Shown here: in pieces, positions 22,884-31,404 of the stretch
Layout: each line of letters opens with the position of its first letter
How positions within the stretch are numbered: the stretch's first letter is position 1
Assembly: GCA_002150815.3 (NCBI GenBank)
Contig: NDFF03000119.1
Location: 49,209 to 113,208, forward strand
Direction of reading: 5' to 3'
Length of the DNA stretch: 64,000 nucleotides
From: Grammothele lineata
Taxonomy: Eukaryota; Basidiomycota; Agaricomycetes; Polyporales; Polyporaceae
Translations under genes and position numbers: made by a program
The notes under the pieces: generated by a model
The model's input: the letters and a program-made list of their open reading frames with translations, nothing else
Databases searched by the model: none
What the model was told of the DNA's origin: nothing

Positions 22884-23610
22884 CATCTACTCGCCGACTT
22901 CCTTAAGTCCAGGCGAACACCGAACACACACAGTCACCCTGGAGTGCACCAGCGAAAGCAGACACGTCTACGACAAGGAAGACGTCGCTGACCGACACCT
23001 TCAAGAAGAACCCCGCGAGTGGAAAATCTGTAGCGAACAACCCTGCCCACACAGACTTAACTATTACCCAGAAGACGCAAACCGACACAAAGACTTCGAG
23101 AAACCCAACGAAACAAACCGACAGAAGATCCACAGGAAACGCGGGTACCCTGTAGCATCTGGAGCCAGCAACGAACCTCCACTAGCAGACCAAAGCGCAG
23201 ACAGACCTCCCTCAGCATCGGACCTTCGCGACGAACAACGTTTCATCGGACTACGGGTTATCACCTGGTCGGACTCCTTAGGCTGGGTCTACACTACAGG
23301 CAAGGACGGAGTCGTACTAGATCGTGTCCAACGAGTACGAAGGAGCGCGTGGGACTCCGGAACACCTGAAAACCCCAGACGTGTACCAGAACCCCCGATC
23401 CCCACCTCAGCACCTCGCACCAGACCCTCATCCCGTCTCCCTACCCCAGTACCACGACAGCCCACACCAGGGCCTTCGAACACTAAGCCCACTCCACAAC
23501 CGTCAGCACCAGGATCCCCAATCCTCGCTCCCCAGCCCATACTCCCTGCTAGGACTCCGCCTCCTCCTCCCTCACCAAGTCCACCGCCTCCACCGACCAT
23601 CATCACCACC

Positions 23611-24567
23611 ATGTCGAACACTCCCAAGGTCTCCGAACGGAAGATCCGCCCTCCGCCAGACTTTAACGGAAACCGCGAAGAGGCAGACAACTTCCTCAAC
23701 TCGTGCAGAGTATACCTGCGCCTCAACGCGCAATCCTACTCGACGGACGAAGAAAAGATCATCTTCATCCTGTCGTACATGATAGGAGGATCGGCTGGAC
23801 CATGGAAGGATGCATTTACGACCAAGGCGTTCTCTATCAACCCGACGACATCCCAGGAGCACGGTTTTGGCACGTTTACCGACTTCATCAAGGAGTTCAA
23901 CAAGTCCTTCGAGCCATTGAACCCGGTTGACAACGCCATAGCAAAGATGAAGGCCCTGAAACAAACCGGTACGGCCGACGACTATGTTGCCGAGTTCCTT
24001 CCGCTAGCGGTTAGGTCGGGCATCGGATCTGTGGCAGTCCTCTCGGACTACTTCCTCACTGGACTCAAGAAGGGACTAGTCAACAACATAATGATGGTAG
24101 AGAACCTCCCCACGACCATGGACGGCTACTACACCCTTGCCTCACGTCTGGACCTCCAATGGCGCAAAGGACAGGAACTCACCAAAGGATCATCGGAAAA
24201 GAAGTCGTCAGACCCGAAAGGATCGACGACCTCCACACAGGGCAAGTCTTCCAACGCCATCAGGCTGAGGAAGCTCACGGACGAAGAACGAACCCGGTAC
24301 AAGAAAGAGGGACGATGCTTTAGATGTCGCGAACTCGGACATGGACAGTGGGACTGCCCCCAGAGGAACACCAACCCCGCAAGCCCCAATCAAGGGACGA
24401 CGAACACTCCCGCCTACCACAAGATCAGAATCGCGGCCTCAGAACCCAACAACCCCGCTCCAGCGGAACCAGAGGCTCCAGTCTCTCGCGTGCGAGCCCT
24501 ATTCCGCACGTTCACCCCCGCAGAGAGAGAGGAGGTCGTAAACATCGCGGAGGCAGAGGGTTTTTGA
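23611..24567 (+). CDS. gag: Gag of element 1
   Basis: 318 aa capsid/nucleocapsid precursor that packages the element RNA. It begins MSNTPKVSERKIRPPPDFNG, has a helical retrotransposon-gag region (about residues 30-190, including GTADDYVAEFLPLA) and one CCHC zinc knuckle near residue 245 (CFRCRELGHGQWDC, C-X2-C-X4-H-X4-C). The leader from the LTR to the ATG is about 740 nt. The stop codon TGA at 24,565-24,567 directly follows a GGGTTTT slippery heptamer, from which pol is reached in the -1 frame. The frame is intact. Confidence 0.9.
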   Translation: MSNTPKVSERKIRPPPDFNGNREEADNFLNSCRVYLRLNAQSYSTDEEKIIFILSYMIGGSAGPWKDAFTTKAFSINPTTSQEHGFGTFTDFIKEFNKSFEPLNPVDNAIAKMKALKQTGTADDYVAEFLPLAVRSGIGSVAVLSDYFLTGLKKGLVNNIMMVENLPTTMDGYYTLASRLDLQWRKGQELTKGSSEKKSSDPKGSTTSTQGKSSNAIRLRKLTDEERTRYKKEGRCFRCRELGHGQWDCPQRNTNPASPNQGTTNTPAYHKIRIAASEPNNPAPAEPEAPVSRVRALFRTFTPAEREEVVNIAEAEGF

Positions 24568-24598
24568 AGCGGCCATCTGAATCGACGTCAGCATGGCC
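24558..24598 (+). promoter_or_regulatory. Programmed -1 frameshift signal between gag and pol
   Basis: Slippery heptamer G GGT TTT at 24,558-24,564 (X XXY YYZ form in the gag frame), then the gag TGA. After a 6-nt spacer there is a stem of 10 base pairs: 24,571-24,580 (GGCCATCTGA) pairs with 24,588-24,591 (TCAG) and 24,593-24,598 (ATGGCC), with one bulged C and a 7-nt loop. Heptamer, spacing and stem all fit classical retroviral-type -1 frameshifting. This is a prediction from sequence. Confidence 0.72.
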
Positions 24599-27500
24599 CC
24601 GTATCACGGTCTCCCCTGTAATACTAGCAAATGTCAGCAATCGATCTATGCGTATTCCAGTCACGATTGACCGAACCGTCGAAACCCCTGCCCTTATCGA
24701 CTCTGGAGCCGGAGGAATGTTCATTGATGAACAATTCGCTCGAGACAACAACATTGCCCTCACCCCGCTCATTAACCACATACCGGTATACAACGTCGAC
24801 GGCACCCAGAACAAGCAAGGAGTGATCACACACTATGCTTGGAGGGAACTATCCGTCGCAGGCATAACCCGACGAACAAGGCTACTCGCAACCTCACTAG
24901 GAAAGGAAGCCATAATCTTAGGGCTTCCCTGGCTTCGGCGAACCAATGCGAAAATCGACTGGCAAACCGGGAAGGTAGAATTTGAAGGATCCTCTGAAGC
25001 GGAGTCACCAAAACCGCGACCACGAGCAACGGTAGAAGACGAACCTGAACCTATCGACCAAACGATTTCTCATCTGGACCCTTCCCTTGACCACTGCCTA
25101 GAAGAAGTCAACGCCTGCGCCGCACAGCCCGCCGAACCAGACACAAACGAGCATCACTGCCCTCCACCCTCTGAAGATCCGATCGACCTTGACCCGGATG
25201 ACCTCCTCATTGCCTATGTCCGAGGAGAACCAGTCATTGGAATATTCTCTAACGAAGAGGAACCACTCACTGAAGAACACCTCGACGAAGGAGAAGGCAG
25301 CCCGTACATCGGACGCGTAACGCATTGGAAACACTCAGCAGCCTTCTCCTACGCACAAGGCCGATGGATACGTGCAAAGGTCAACCCAGCAATGGAAATG
25401 GCACAAAGGCAACACGCCCAGGAAAGTCCTAAGACCACCGAGGAGCTTATCCCATCGGAGTACCAGGATTACAAGGACGTCTTCGAAAAGAAAGCATCCG
25501 AACGATTCCCCATCTCCCGCGACTACGACCACGCCATCAATCTGAAACCAGACTTTGTTCCCCGAAACTGCAAGGTCTACCCGCTGTCGCCAAAGGAAAC
25601 TGAGCTTATGAACGAGTTCATCGACGAAAACCTTCGCAAAGGATACATCCGCCCCTCGCAATCCCCCATGGCATCACCATTCTTCTTCACCGGGAAGAAG
25701 GACGGATCCCTGCGACCATGCCAGGATTACCGCTACCTAAACGAAGGAACGATCAAGAACTCGTACCCCATCCCGCTCGTCCAGAACCTCATGGATAAGC
25801 TCAAAGGCGCCACGGTCTTCTCTAAACTGGACTTGCGCTCTGGATACAACAATGTTCGGATGAAAGATGGAGACCAGTGGAAAGCAGCATTCAAATGTGA
25901 ACGAGGACTCTTTGAACCAACGGTCATGTTTTTTGGACTCTGCAACTCGCCGGCCACCTTCCAAGCCCTCATGGACGACCTTTTTAGTGACATGATAGAG
26001 GAAGGATGGCTCGTCATCTACATGGACGACATGCTGCTATTCTCCAAAGACAGAAAGACGCACAAGGAACGAATGCGAAGGGTACTCCAACGGCTGCGAG
26101 AGAACGACCTCTACCTCAAACCGGAGAAGTGTCTCTTCGACGTAGAAAAGGTGGAATTCCTCGGACTCATCGTGAAACCCGACACCCTGGCCATGGACCC
26201 CGTAAAGCTCAAAGGAATAAAAGACTGGCCAGAACCATCCTCTGTCAAAGGGGTGCGGTCATTCTTAGGATTCGCCAATTTCTACCGGCGATTCATCCCC
26301 AACTATTCGGAACTCACACGGCCCCTGCACGAGCTCACCAAGAAGGATAAGCAATGGGAATGGACGTCAGTGGAACAGGACGCGTTCAACAAACTCAAAG
26401 CCAGATTCATCTCGTCACCGGTTCTCCTTATGCCAGATAAGAACAAACCATTCTCGATCAAATCAGACGCATCGAAATTCGCCACAGGTGCGATACTCCG
26501 ACAGGCAGACTCTAACGGGGATATGCACCCATGCGCGTACCTCTCAAAATCGTTCAACTCCGCTGAAAGGAACTACGAAATCTACGACAGAGAACTGTTA
26601 GGAATCGTACGAGCCCTCACAGAATGGCGGCACTACCTAGAAGGAAGCCCGCACCCGGTTGAAGTTTTATCTGATCACAAGAACCTCACCTACTTCCGAA
26701 CGGCACAGAAACTCAATCGACGACAAGCCCGATGGAGTCTCTTCCTCACCCAGTTCGAACTGCAGTTAAAGCACGTTCCCGGCACACGCATGGTTCAATC
26801 TGACACCCTATCCCGCCTACAACACCTGAATCTGGAGGACAACGACAACGAAGCAGTCGTACTACTCCCTGACAAGTTGTTCGTAGCGGCAATGGACGTC
26901 CCTTTAGCAGAGAGAATCAAGGACATCCACACGCAGGATCAAGTCGTACTCGACGCCCTCGCGGCGGCCAAGGACGGCACGCCACTACCAATGAAGTCGA
27001 CCCTTGCGGACTGGAAGTTTGAAGACGGGCTAGTGTTCTTTAGAGACTGGTGCTACGTTCCTCCCGACCAGGACCTTAAGAGGGAAATCGTGCGACGGTA
27101 TCACAACCTTCGACCTATGGGACACCCAGGACAGTTCGGAACGTTGGAGCTGTTGAAAAGAGACTATTGGTGGCCCGGTATGGCAGTGTTCGTACGGAAC
27201 TACGTCGCAGGCTGCGCAACTTGTCAACAAACCAAGATCAACACTCACCCAACCGTACCCCCACTCATGCCGATCCCCGCAAAGTCCAATGCCTACCCAT
27301 TTGAAACCACCTCAGTCGACTTCATCACGGACCTACCCCCATCCAACGGTTTTGATGCACTCATGGTCATGGCAGACCACGATGCTACGAAGGGGGTAAT
27401 TCTTGCTCCTTGCACGAAAACCATCGACGCACTGGGAACAACACACCTCATCCACCAGAACCTGTACAAACGCTTTGGACTACCTACACGCATCATCTCG

Positions 27501-28346
27501 GATAGAGGCCCCCAATTCTCAGCAAAGGTCTTCCAAGAACTCACTCGACTCATTGGCGTCAAGTCATCTATGAGTACAGCGTACCATCCACAGACCGACG
27601 GAGGAACGGAGCGTATGAACCAAGAAATTGAAGCGTACCTCCGAGCATTCTGCGCTAACCACCCGGAGACATGGTCGGACTTCCTGCCAGATTTGGAGTT
27701 CACTCACAACCAAAGGCTTGCGCAAAACCGCAACGCGTCACCCTTCTTCCTCATGATGGGCTACAACCCAAGGGCAATCCCATCAGTCACCCCCAAGACG
27801 GTCGTACCAGCGGTTGAAGAACGCCTCGACAACCTAGAGAAAGTCAGACAGGAAGCGATGGCAGCGCACGAGCTTGCACGACAGCACATGGCGCAACGGA
27901 TCACTCGGGGATTCAAACCCTTCGAAAAGGGTCAGAAGGTCTGGCTGGAAGCAAAGCACCTCCGCTTTCTCAAGGACAACAAAAAGTTGGCCATGAAAAG
28001 ACAAGGCCCTCTCACGATCGTGGAAGTCCTTGGACCGCTTACGTACAAGCTGGACCTTCCTGCCCAATGGAAAATCCACCCCGTATTCCACGCCAGCCTT
28101 CTCACCCCATACAAGGAGAACGACACGCACGGCCCGAACTATCTCCTTCCACCACCTGACCTTGTCGAAGGAGAAGAAGAATGGGAAGTGGAAGCGATCG
28201 TCGGACATCGGAAACGATACGGGAAGATGCAATTCTTCGTCAAATGGAGAGACTACCCGACGAGCGAAAACTCCTGGGAACCAGAGACGAATTTGGAACA
28301 TTCACAGGAGATCCTGAAGGCTTATAAGCGCACCCATCGCCTCTGA
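24564..28346 (+). CDS. pol: Pol polyprotein of element 1 (PR-RT-RH-IN-chromodomain)
   Basis: Read by -1 frameshifting from gag; the open frame extends back to 24,324. Domains in order: aspartic protease (ALIDSGAGGMFIDEQ), reverse transcriptase with VIYMDDMLLFS active site, RNase H (SDASKFATGAILRQ), integrase zinc domain (GHPGQFGTLELLKRDYWWPG, then CATCQQ), integrase core with the three acidic residues in SVDFITDLP, IISDRGPQFS and GTERMNQEIE, and a C-terminal chromodomain (EEWEVEAIVGHRKRYGKMQF, then NSWEPETNL). Known chromoviruses use the chromodomain to direct integration to modified histones. No stops or shifts, so it is probably functional or was until recently. The final quarter is repeated at 41,548-42,005. 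Confidence 0.93.
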   Translation: MKRPSESTSAWPRITVSPVILANVSNRSMRIPVTIDRTVETPALIDSGAGGMFIDEQFARDNNIALTPLINHIPVYNVDGTQNKQGVITHYAWRELSVAGITRRTRLLATSLGKEAIILGLPWLRRTNAKIDWQTGKVEFEGSSEAESPKPRPRATVEDEPEPIDQTISHLDPSLDHCLEEVNACAAQPAEPDTNEHHCPPPSEDPIDLDPDDLLIAYVRGEPVIGIFSNEEEPLTEEHLDEGEGSPYIGRVTHWKHSAAFSYAQGRWIRAKVNPAMEMAQRQHAQESPKTTEELIPSEYQDYKDVFEKKASERFPISRDYDHAINLKPDFVPRNCKVYPLSPKETELMNEFIDENLRKGYIRPSQSPMASPFFFTGKKDGSLRPCQDYRYLNEGTIKNSYPIPLVQNLMDKLKGATVFSKLDLRSGYNNVRMKDGDQWKAAFKCERGLFEPTVMFFGLCNSPATFQALMDDLFSDMIEEGWLVIYMDDMLLFSKDRKTHKERMRRVLQRLRENDLYLKPEKCLFDVEKVEFLGLIVKPDTLAMDPVKLKGIKDWPEPSSVKGVRSFLGFANFYRRFIPNYSELTRPLHELTKKDKQWEWTSVEQDAFNKLKARFISSPVLLMPDKNKPFSIKSDASKFATGAILRQADSNGDMHPCAYLSKSFNSAERNYEIYDRELLGIVRALTEWRHYLEGSPHPVEVLSDHKNLTYFRTAQKLNRRQARWSLFLTQFELQLKHVPGTRMVQSDTLSRLQHLNLEDNDNEAVVLLPDKLFVAAMDVPLAERIKDIHTQDQVVLDALAAAKDGTPLPMKSTLADWKFEDGLVFFRDWCYVPPDQDLKREIVRRYHNLRPMGHPGQFGTLELLKRDYWWPGMAVFVRNYVAGCATCQQTKINTHPTVPPLMPIPAKSNAYPFETTSVDFITDLPPSNGFDALMVMADHDATKGVILAPCTKTIDALGTTHLIHQNLYKRFGLPTRIISDRGPQFSAKVFQELTRLIGVKSSMSTAYHPQTDGGTERMNQEIEAYLRAFCANHPETWSDFLPDLEFTHNQRLAQNRNASPFFLMMGYNPRAIPSVTPKTVVPAVEERLDNLEKVRQEAMAAHELARQHMAQRITRGFKPFEKGQKVWLEAKHLRFLKDNKKLAMKRQGPLTIVEVLGPLTYKLDLPAQWKIHPVFHASLLTPYKENDTHGPNYLLPPPDLVEGEEEWEVEAIVGHRKRYGKMQFFVKWRDYPTSENSWEPETNLEHSQEILKAYKRTHRL

Positions 28347-28359
28347 AACCCACAACCAG

Positions 28360-28420
28360 CGCACTCGTATTCGCACTCGCACTCACACCCGCACTCGCAC
28401 TCGCATTCGCACCCTCACCA
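28360..28420 (+). repeat. GCACTC simple repeat between pol and ORF3
   Basis: An imperfect array of hexamers such as GCACTC, GCACTC, GCATTC, GCACCC. The same array, of different length, occurs in the truncated copy near 42,015-42,065, so it is part of the element and varies by slippage. Confidence 0.6.
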
Positions 28421-28425
28421 CCGAC

Positions 28426-29268
28426 ATGTCCGGACACTTCCCCATCCGCACCCGCCAGCAGACCCGCGCCGTCGTCATCAACCTCGTCCAGCTCCCCCGC
28501 CGCCACTTCGACATTCTCCGCGACAGACTCATCGGCGAAGAGCACTACCTCGGCGACGTCCTCGACGTGGCTCGGGACGCGAACATGGCCGTCCACTACT
28601 CCCGCGAGTCCCTGGGGGCTGTCCGCTCTGCGATGGACGCCCTCCGCACCGCCGAGCTGAACCTGGTCCATCAGCAGGACCGCCTCACCCTCTCCCTCGA
28701 AACCATCGTCGACCACGTCCACGGCCATGTCCCCCACGTCCACGCTGGCACCTATCACAACCTCCTCGACCCACAACAGCTCGCGGCAGCCAGAGCTGCC
28801 ATCCCTGCCAACGACATCAACGTACATCCTCCCCCGGTCCCCGCTCCTCCAGTCCCTCTCCCGGTCCCTGCCCCTCCAGTCCCCCCTCAGGTCCCACACC
28901 TCTCGAACCCGCCTCCAAGCATCGCCCAGATGGCCCGTCGCGGCCGTCACTTCGCCGGTCGAAGGAGCAATACAAGCAGCACCTCCTCCCGCCAATCCCG
29001 ACAAAGCCAACGCTCCGCCCGCATCGCGTACCCGTCCACCAGCCAGGCGCCCCCTTCCACTGCGAGCACCAGTCAGGTGTCTCCCCCCGCCACAAGCCGC
29101 AGCTCAAGCCCCGGCTACGTGGGTCCTTACGAGGACTTCCTGGAGTTGCAGAAGGACAAGTACGGCGTGGACTCCGATGGCGAGATTCACGTCTACGACA
29201 AGTGGAGCGGCGAGGAGGTGGAGGATCCCATGGCAGGCGAAGGCTCGCCTGATGACACCGAGGTCTGA
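28426..29268 (+). CDS. Extra ORF3 of element 1, after pol
   Basis: 280 aa in the position where some retroelements carry env. No signal peptide, transmembrane segment or known domain is visible. About residues 15-105 are helical and charged (RRHFDILRDRLIGEEHYLGD; possible coiled coil), followed by a PVPAP-rich stretch, a Ser/Arg-rich basic part (RQSRQSQRSARIA) and an acidic C-terminus (GEEVEDPMAGEGSPDDTEV). The second copy (42,079-42,894) keeps the whole frame and differs by many silent changes, some replacements and one in-frame 27-nt deletion in the proline-rich part. That pattern suggests the protein is maintained. Function unknown; an RNA/DNA-binding or Gag-like accessory role would fit the composition. 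Confidence 0.75.
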   Translation: MSGHFPIRTRQQTRAVVINLVQLPRRHFDILRDRLIGEEHYLGDVLDVARDANMAVHYSRESLGAVRSAMDALRTAELNLVHQQDRLTLSLETIVDHVHGHVPHVHAGTYHNLLDPQQLAAARAAIPANDINVHPPPVPAPPVPLPVPAPPVPPQVPHLSNPPPSIAQMARRGRHFAGRRSNTSSTSSRQSRQSQRSARIAYPSTSQAPPSTASTSQVSPPATSRSSSPGYVGPYEDFLELQKDKYGVDSDGEIHVYDKWSGEEVEDPMAGEGSPDDTEV

Positions 29269-29305
29269 GACGCTACAGGGTAGCGTCGGGATAGAACGGG
29301 GGTAA

Positions 29306-29722
29306 TGTTACGACATTCCTGCCTGGTATTTTCTTTTCCCTTTCCTGTTTCTCAATGAGCGCAACCTCTGTACCATTCGGTCCCGCGGCGGTTCAACACC
29401 GCTATTGTATGTACGACTCATCGCGACTCATTCTGAGTCATCTTCTCGCGCCCCCGTCTCTATTGTTCCTCCTTTCTCGCACAACCCATAGTTATTGTCT
29501 CGCATGTACTTATATAGTCTGGGTCTTCCTGAGGGTGTTCCTCAGTTTGACCTCCTTTTCCAATCGAGGCCTCTCTCCCCACAGAACCCCCGTGTGTCGC
29601 TTGCCCTCTACCACAGTGCTCGACTTCGCCTCTTCGGCGTACGTCTACCCAGATCCCTCGACCCTCGACCGCGTGTGCCTGTCGTACGTCCCACAGGCGC
29701 CCGCGCTGGCCTCGGCGTAACA
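29306..29722 (+). repeat. 3' LTR of element 1
   Basis: 417 bp, TGTTAC...GTAACA, preceded by a short purine tract (GAACGGGGGTAA). It keeps the TATATAG and AGTTTGACCT signals. It differs from the 22,453 LTR at many positions. Confidence 0.9.
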
Positions 29723-29786
29723 GAAGGTACCATGAATACTGGATTAATCAAGTCACAGCTGACACGTTCACTCTCCTGCGTATTAG

Positions 29787-31190
29787 AGCCGCTCCACCAC
29801 TAGTGCAAAGTCGTCCGAAAGTGAGGAATCCGGCGAACACATCGACATCCACGAAGGATCGGACGAGAGCGGGACCGTCTCTTCCGACAGCGACAGAGAC
29901 GCGGCGGAGATCCAGGGCGACATTCTACCAGACGACGATCCTCTCGACGACAACGACATCCTCTTCATGGACAGCGTGGCCCCTTCCGAAGTTGGAAGCG
30001 AAGTGGAGGAGTTTTCCGCCAATCGGGAAGAGATGCTAACAGCCGACGACGTCACCGGTAACATCTCCATTGTGATCACTGCGCACCATAACTACGCCGC
30101 AAAGGATACATCGCCCCCACTCCTGCCCACCCCCGATGAAACACCATCGAGAGACATCTCCGGAACGCAAGCTCAGGCTGGATTCAACGCACGTCTGGAC
30201 GACGGCGAAGAACTCGCGGATGTCACTCCTGTCGTCACCGAGTCCATCTCCGCCGCTTTACCGGCCAGCAGAGCTCGTCCGCGCCCGATCCCTAAGCTCG
30301 GCCGCGCTCCGGCAACTATTCCTGAAGAATACCGGGCCAGGTTCATCCGTGGCCTCTGCCGTGACAAGAGGTGGCAGAGTATAACAGATTTCTACGGCGA
30401 GCAGGTCAGCCCTCATGTGACGTTCACTGCTACATACTCATTTTTGTCGCAGGTCGATGACATCGTGGATGTGCCCGGTGATGGTTCCATGGACTGGGCG
30501 ACATGGACATTGTCCGCGTCCTATCTCCCTCAAATGTTCCACCAGTTCCCCGGTGTCGCACAGTCCGTGCACTTCGTTGGAGGCGATCCTCCGCCGCTTT
30601 CTTCCCCCACGAGCGTTGTGCAGCGATACCTCCTTACCGTCGGACTCTTCATCCGCGACTGTGTCGCGTCTGCCGCAGTCAAGCAGGACAGTTCGCCGCG
30701 CATTGACGTCCCGGACTACGTCCGCAAAAGCTGCTTAAGCGAGTCGGACGTTGACGCCATTCTCCATCTCGCCCTGCTCGGCATCCAGAAGCTGCAGGGT
30801 GCGCATCACGACAAAGGTAAATCCGCGGCCGTTCCGACCGTGCCGCCAACACTGTCGAACAATGGTGAGAGTGAGGTGGAGAAGGCTGACAGTGACAGGC
30901 CGTTGCGATCCAATTCGCCGAAGGTGGGACCCAGTAAGGGCAAGGCGCGACGCGGTCGACGGAAGGTGCAGAAAACCGTCGTTGAGACACCCTCCGTGTC
31001 TTCCAACGGTGAGGATGACCCTCCCGTCGGCCAACAGACGTCCACGGCCGTTGCACGCAGTGGCCGTGGCAGAGGTCGCGGACGTGGACGTGGCCGTAAA
31101 GAAGGGCCGCCGCAACCACCAGCTCCAGAGCCGACGAGACGGTCTGGTCGGCGCACCATGCCATCCAGCAAAGCACGTCCTCAGGTTTGA
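29787..31190 (+). CDS. Unknown protein, 5' end lost at the retroelement junction
   Basis: Open frame from an upstream stop at 29,784; exons 29,787-30,404 and 30,453-31,190 flank a 48-nt intron (GTCAGC...GTCGCAG), giving at least 451 aa. The N-terminal part is very acidic and Ser-rich (SSESEESGEHIDIHEGSDES). The middle has a hydrophobic helical region (VQRYLLTVGLFIRDC), and the C-terminus is basic with a GRGRGRGRGRGRK tract resembling AT-hook or RGG motifs. There is no ATG at the head of the acidic part; the first in-frame ATG is at 29,967. A GTACCA donor at 29,727, just 3' of the LTR, and a GTATTAG acceptor at 29,786 suggest an intron whose upstream exon is now replaced by the LTR. Probably a nuclear protein; family not recognised. 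Confidence 0.55.
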   Translation, partial: SRSTTSAKSSESEESGEHIDIHEGSDESGTVSSDSDRDAAEIQGDILPDDDPLDDNDILFMDSVAPSEVGSEVEEFSANREEMLTADDVTGNISIVITAHHNYAAKDTSPPLLPTPDETPSRDISGTQAQAGFNARLDDGEELADVTPVVTESISAALPASRARPRPIPKLGRAPATIPEEYRARFIRGLCRDKRWQSITDFYGEQVSPHVTFTATYSFLSQVDDIVDVPGDGSMDWATWTLSASYLPQMFHQFPGVAQSVHFVGGDPPPLSSPTSVVQRYLLTVGLFIRDCVASAAVKQDSSPRIDVPDYVRKSCLSESDVDAILHLALLGIQKLQGAHHDKGKSAAVPTVPPTLSNNGESEVEKADSDRPLRSNSPKVGPSKGKARRGRRKVQKTVVETPSVSSNGEDDPPVGQQTSTAVARSGRGRGRGRGRGRKEGPPQPPAPEPTRRSGRRTMPSSKARPQV

Positions 31191-31404
31191 AGTTAGCCAC
31201 GGTGCGCGTCTCATTACCCCACTTTCATGCTGCGTACTGAGTAAGGCCCAGTTTCTTCATCTCGATCAAAGACGGTGACGACCGACGGAGTCGTCCGCTG
31301 TATTGACTGCGGCGATTATCGTACTTCGCTACGAGTCGACATAAATACGCTTGTGATTGATATATCGAGTACATGTGAGAGTGCAGTAATTGTACGTTAC
31401 ATCG

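Larger units (their letters stand above)
22453..29722 (+). mobile_element. Ty3/gypsy chromovirus, element 1
   Basis: A 7.27-kb element with LTRs at both ends (TGTTAC...GTAACA), a candidate self-primer site, gag, a -1 frameshift site, pol (protease, RT, RNase H, integrase, chromodomain) and an additional ORF before the 3' LTR. All three reading frames are open. The flanking bases (TGATG on the left, GAAGG on the right) do not form a target duplication, and the two LTRs differ at roughly a tenth of positions. The left LTR looks more like the LTR at 42,932 than like its own partner, suggesting recombination between copies. Confidence 0.92.

Noticed and set aside
28426..29268. ORF3 as an envelope protein
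   Set aside because: No signal peptide, transmembrane segment or cleavage site; composition is soluble and charged.
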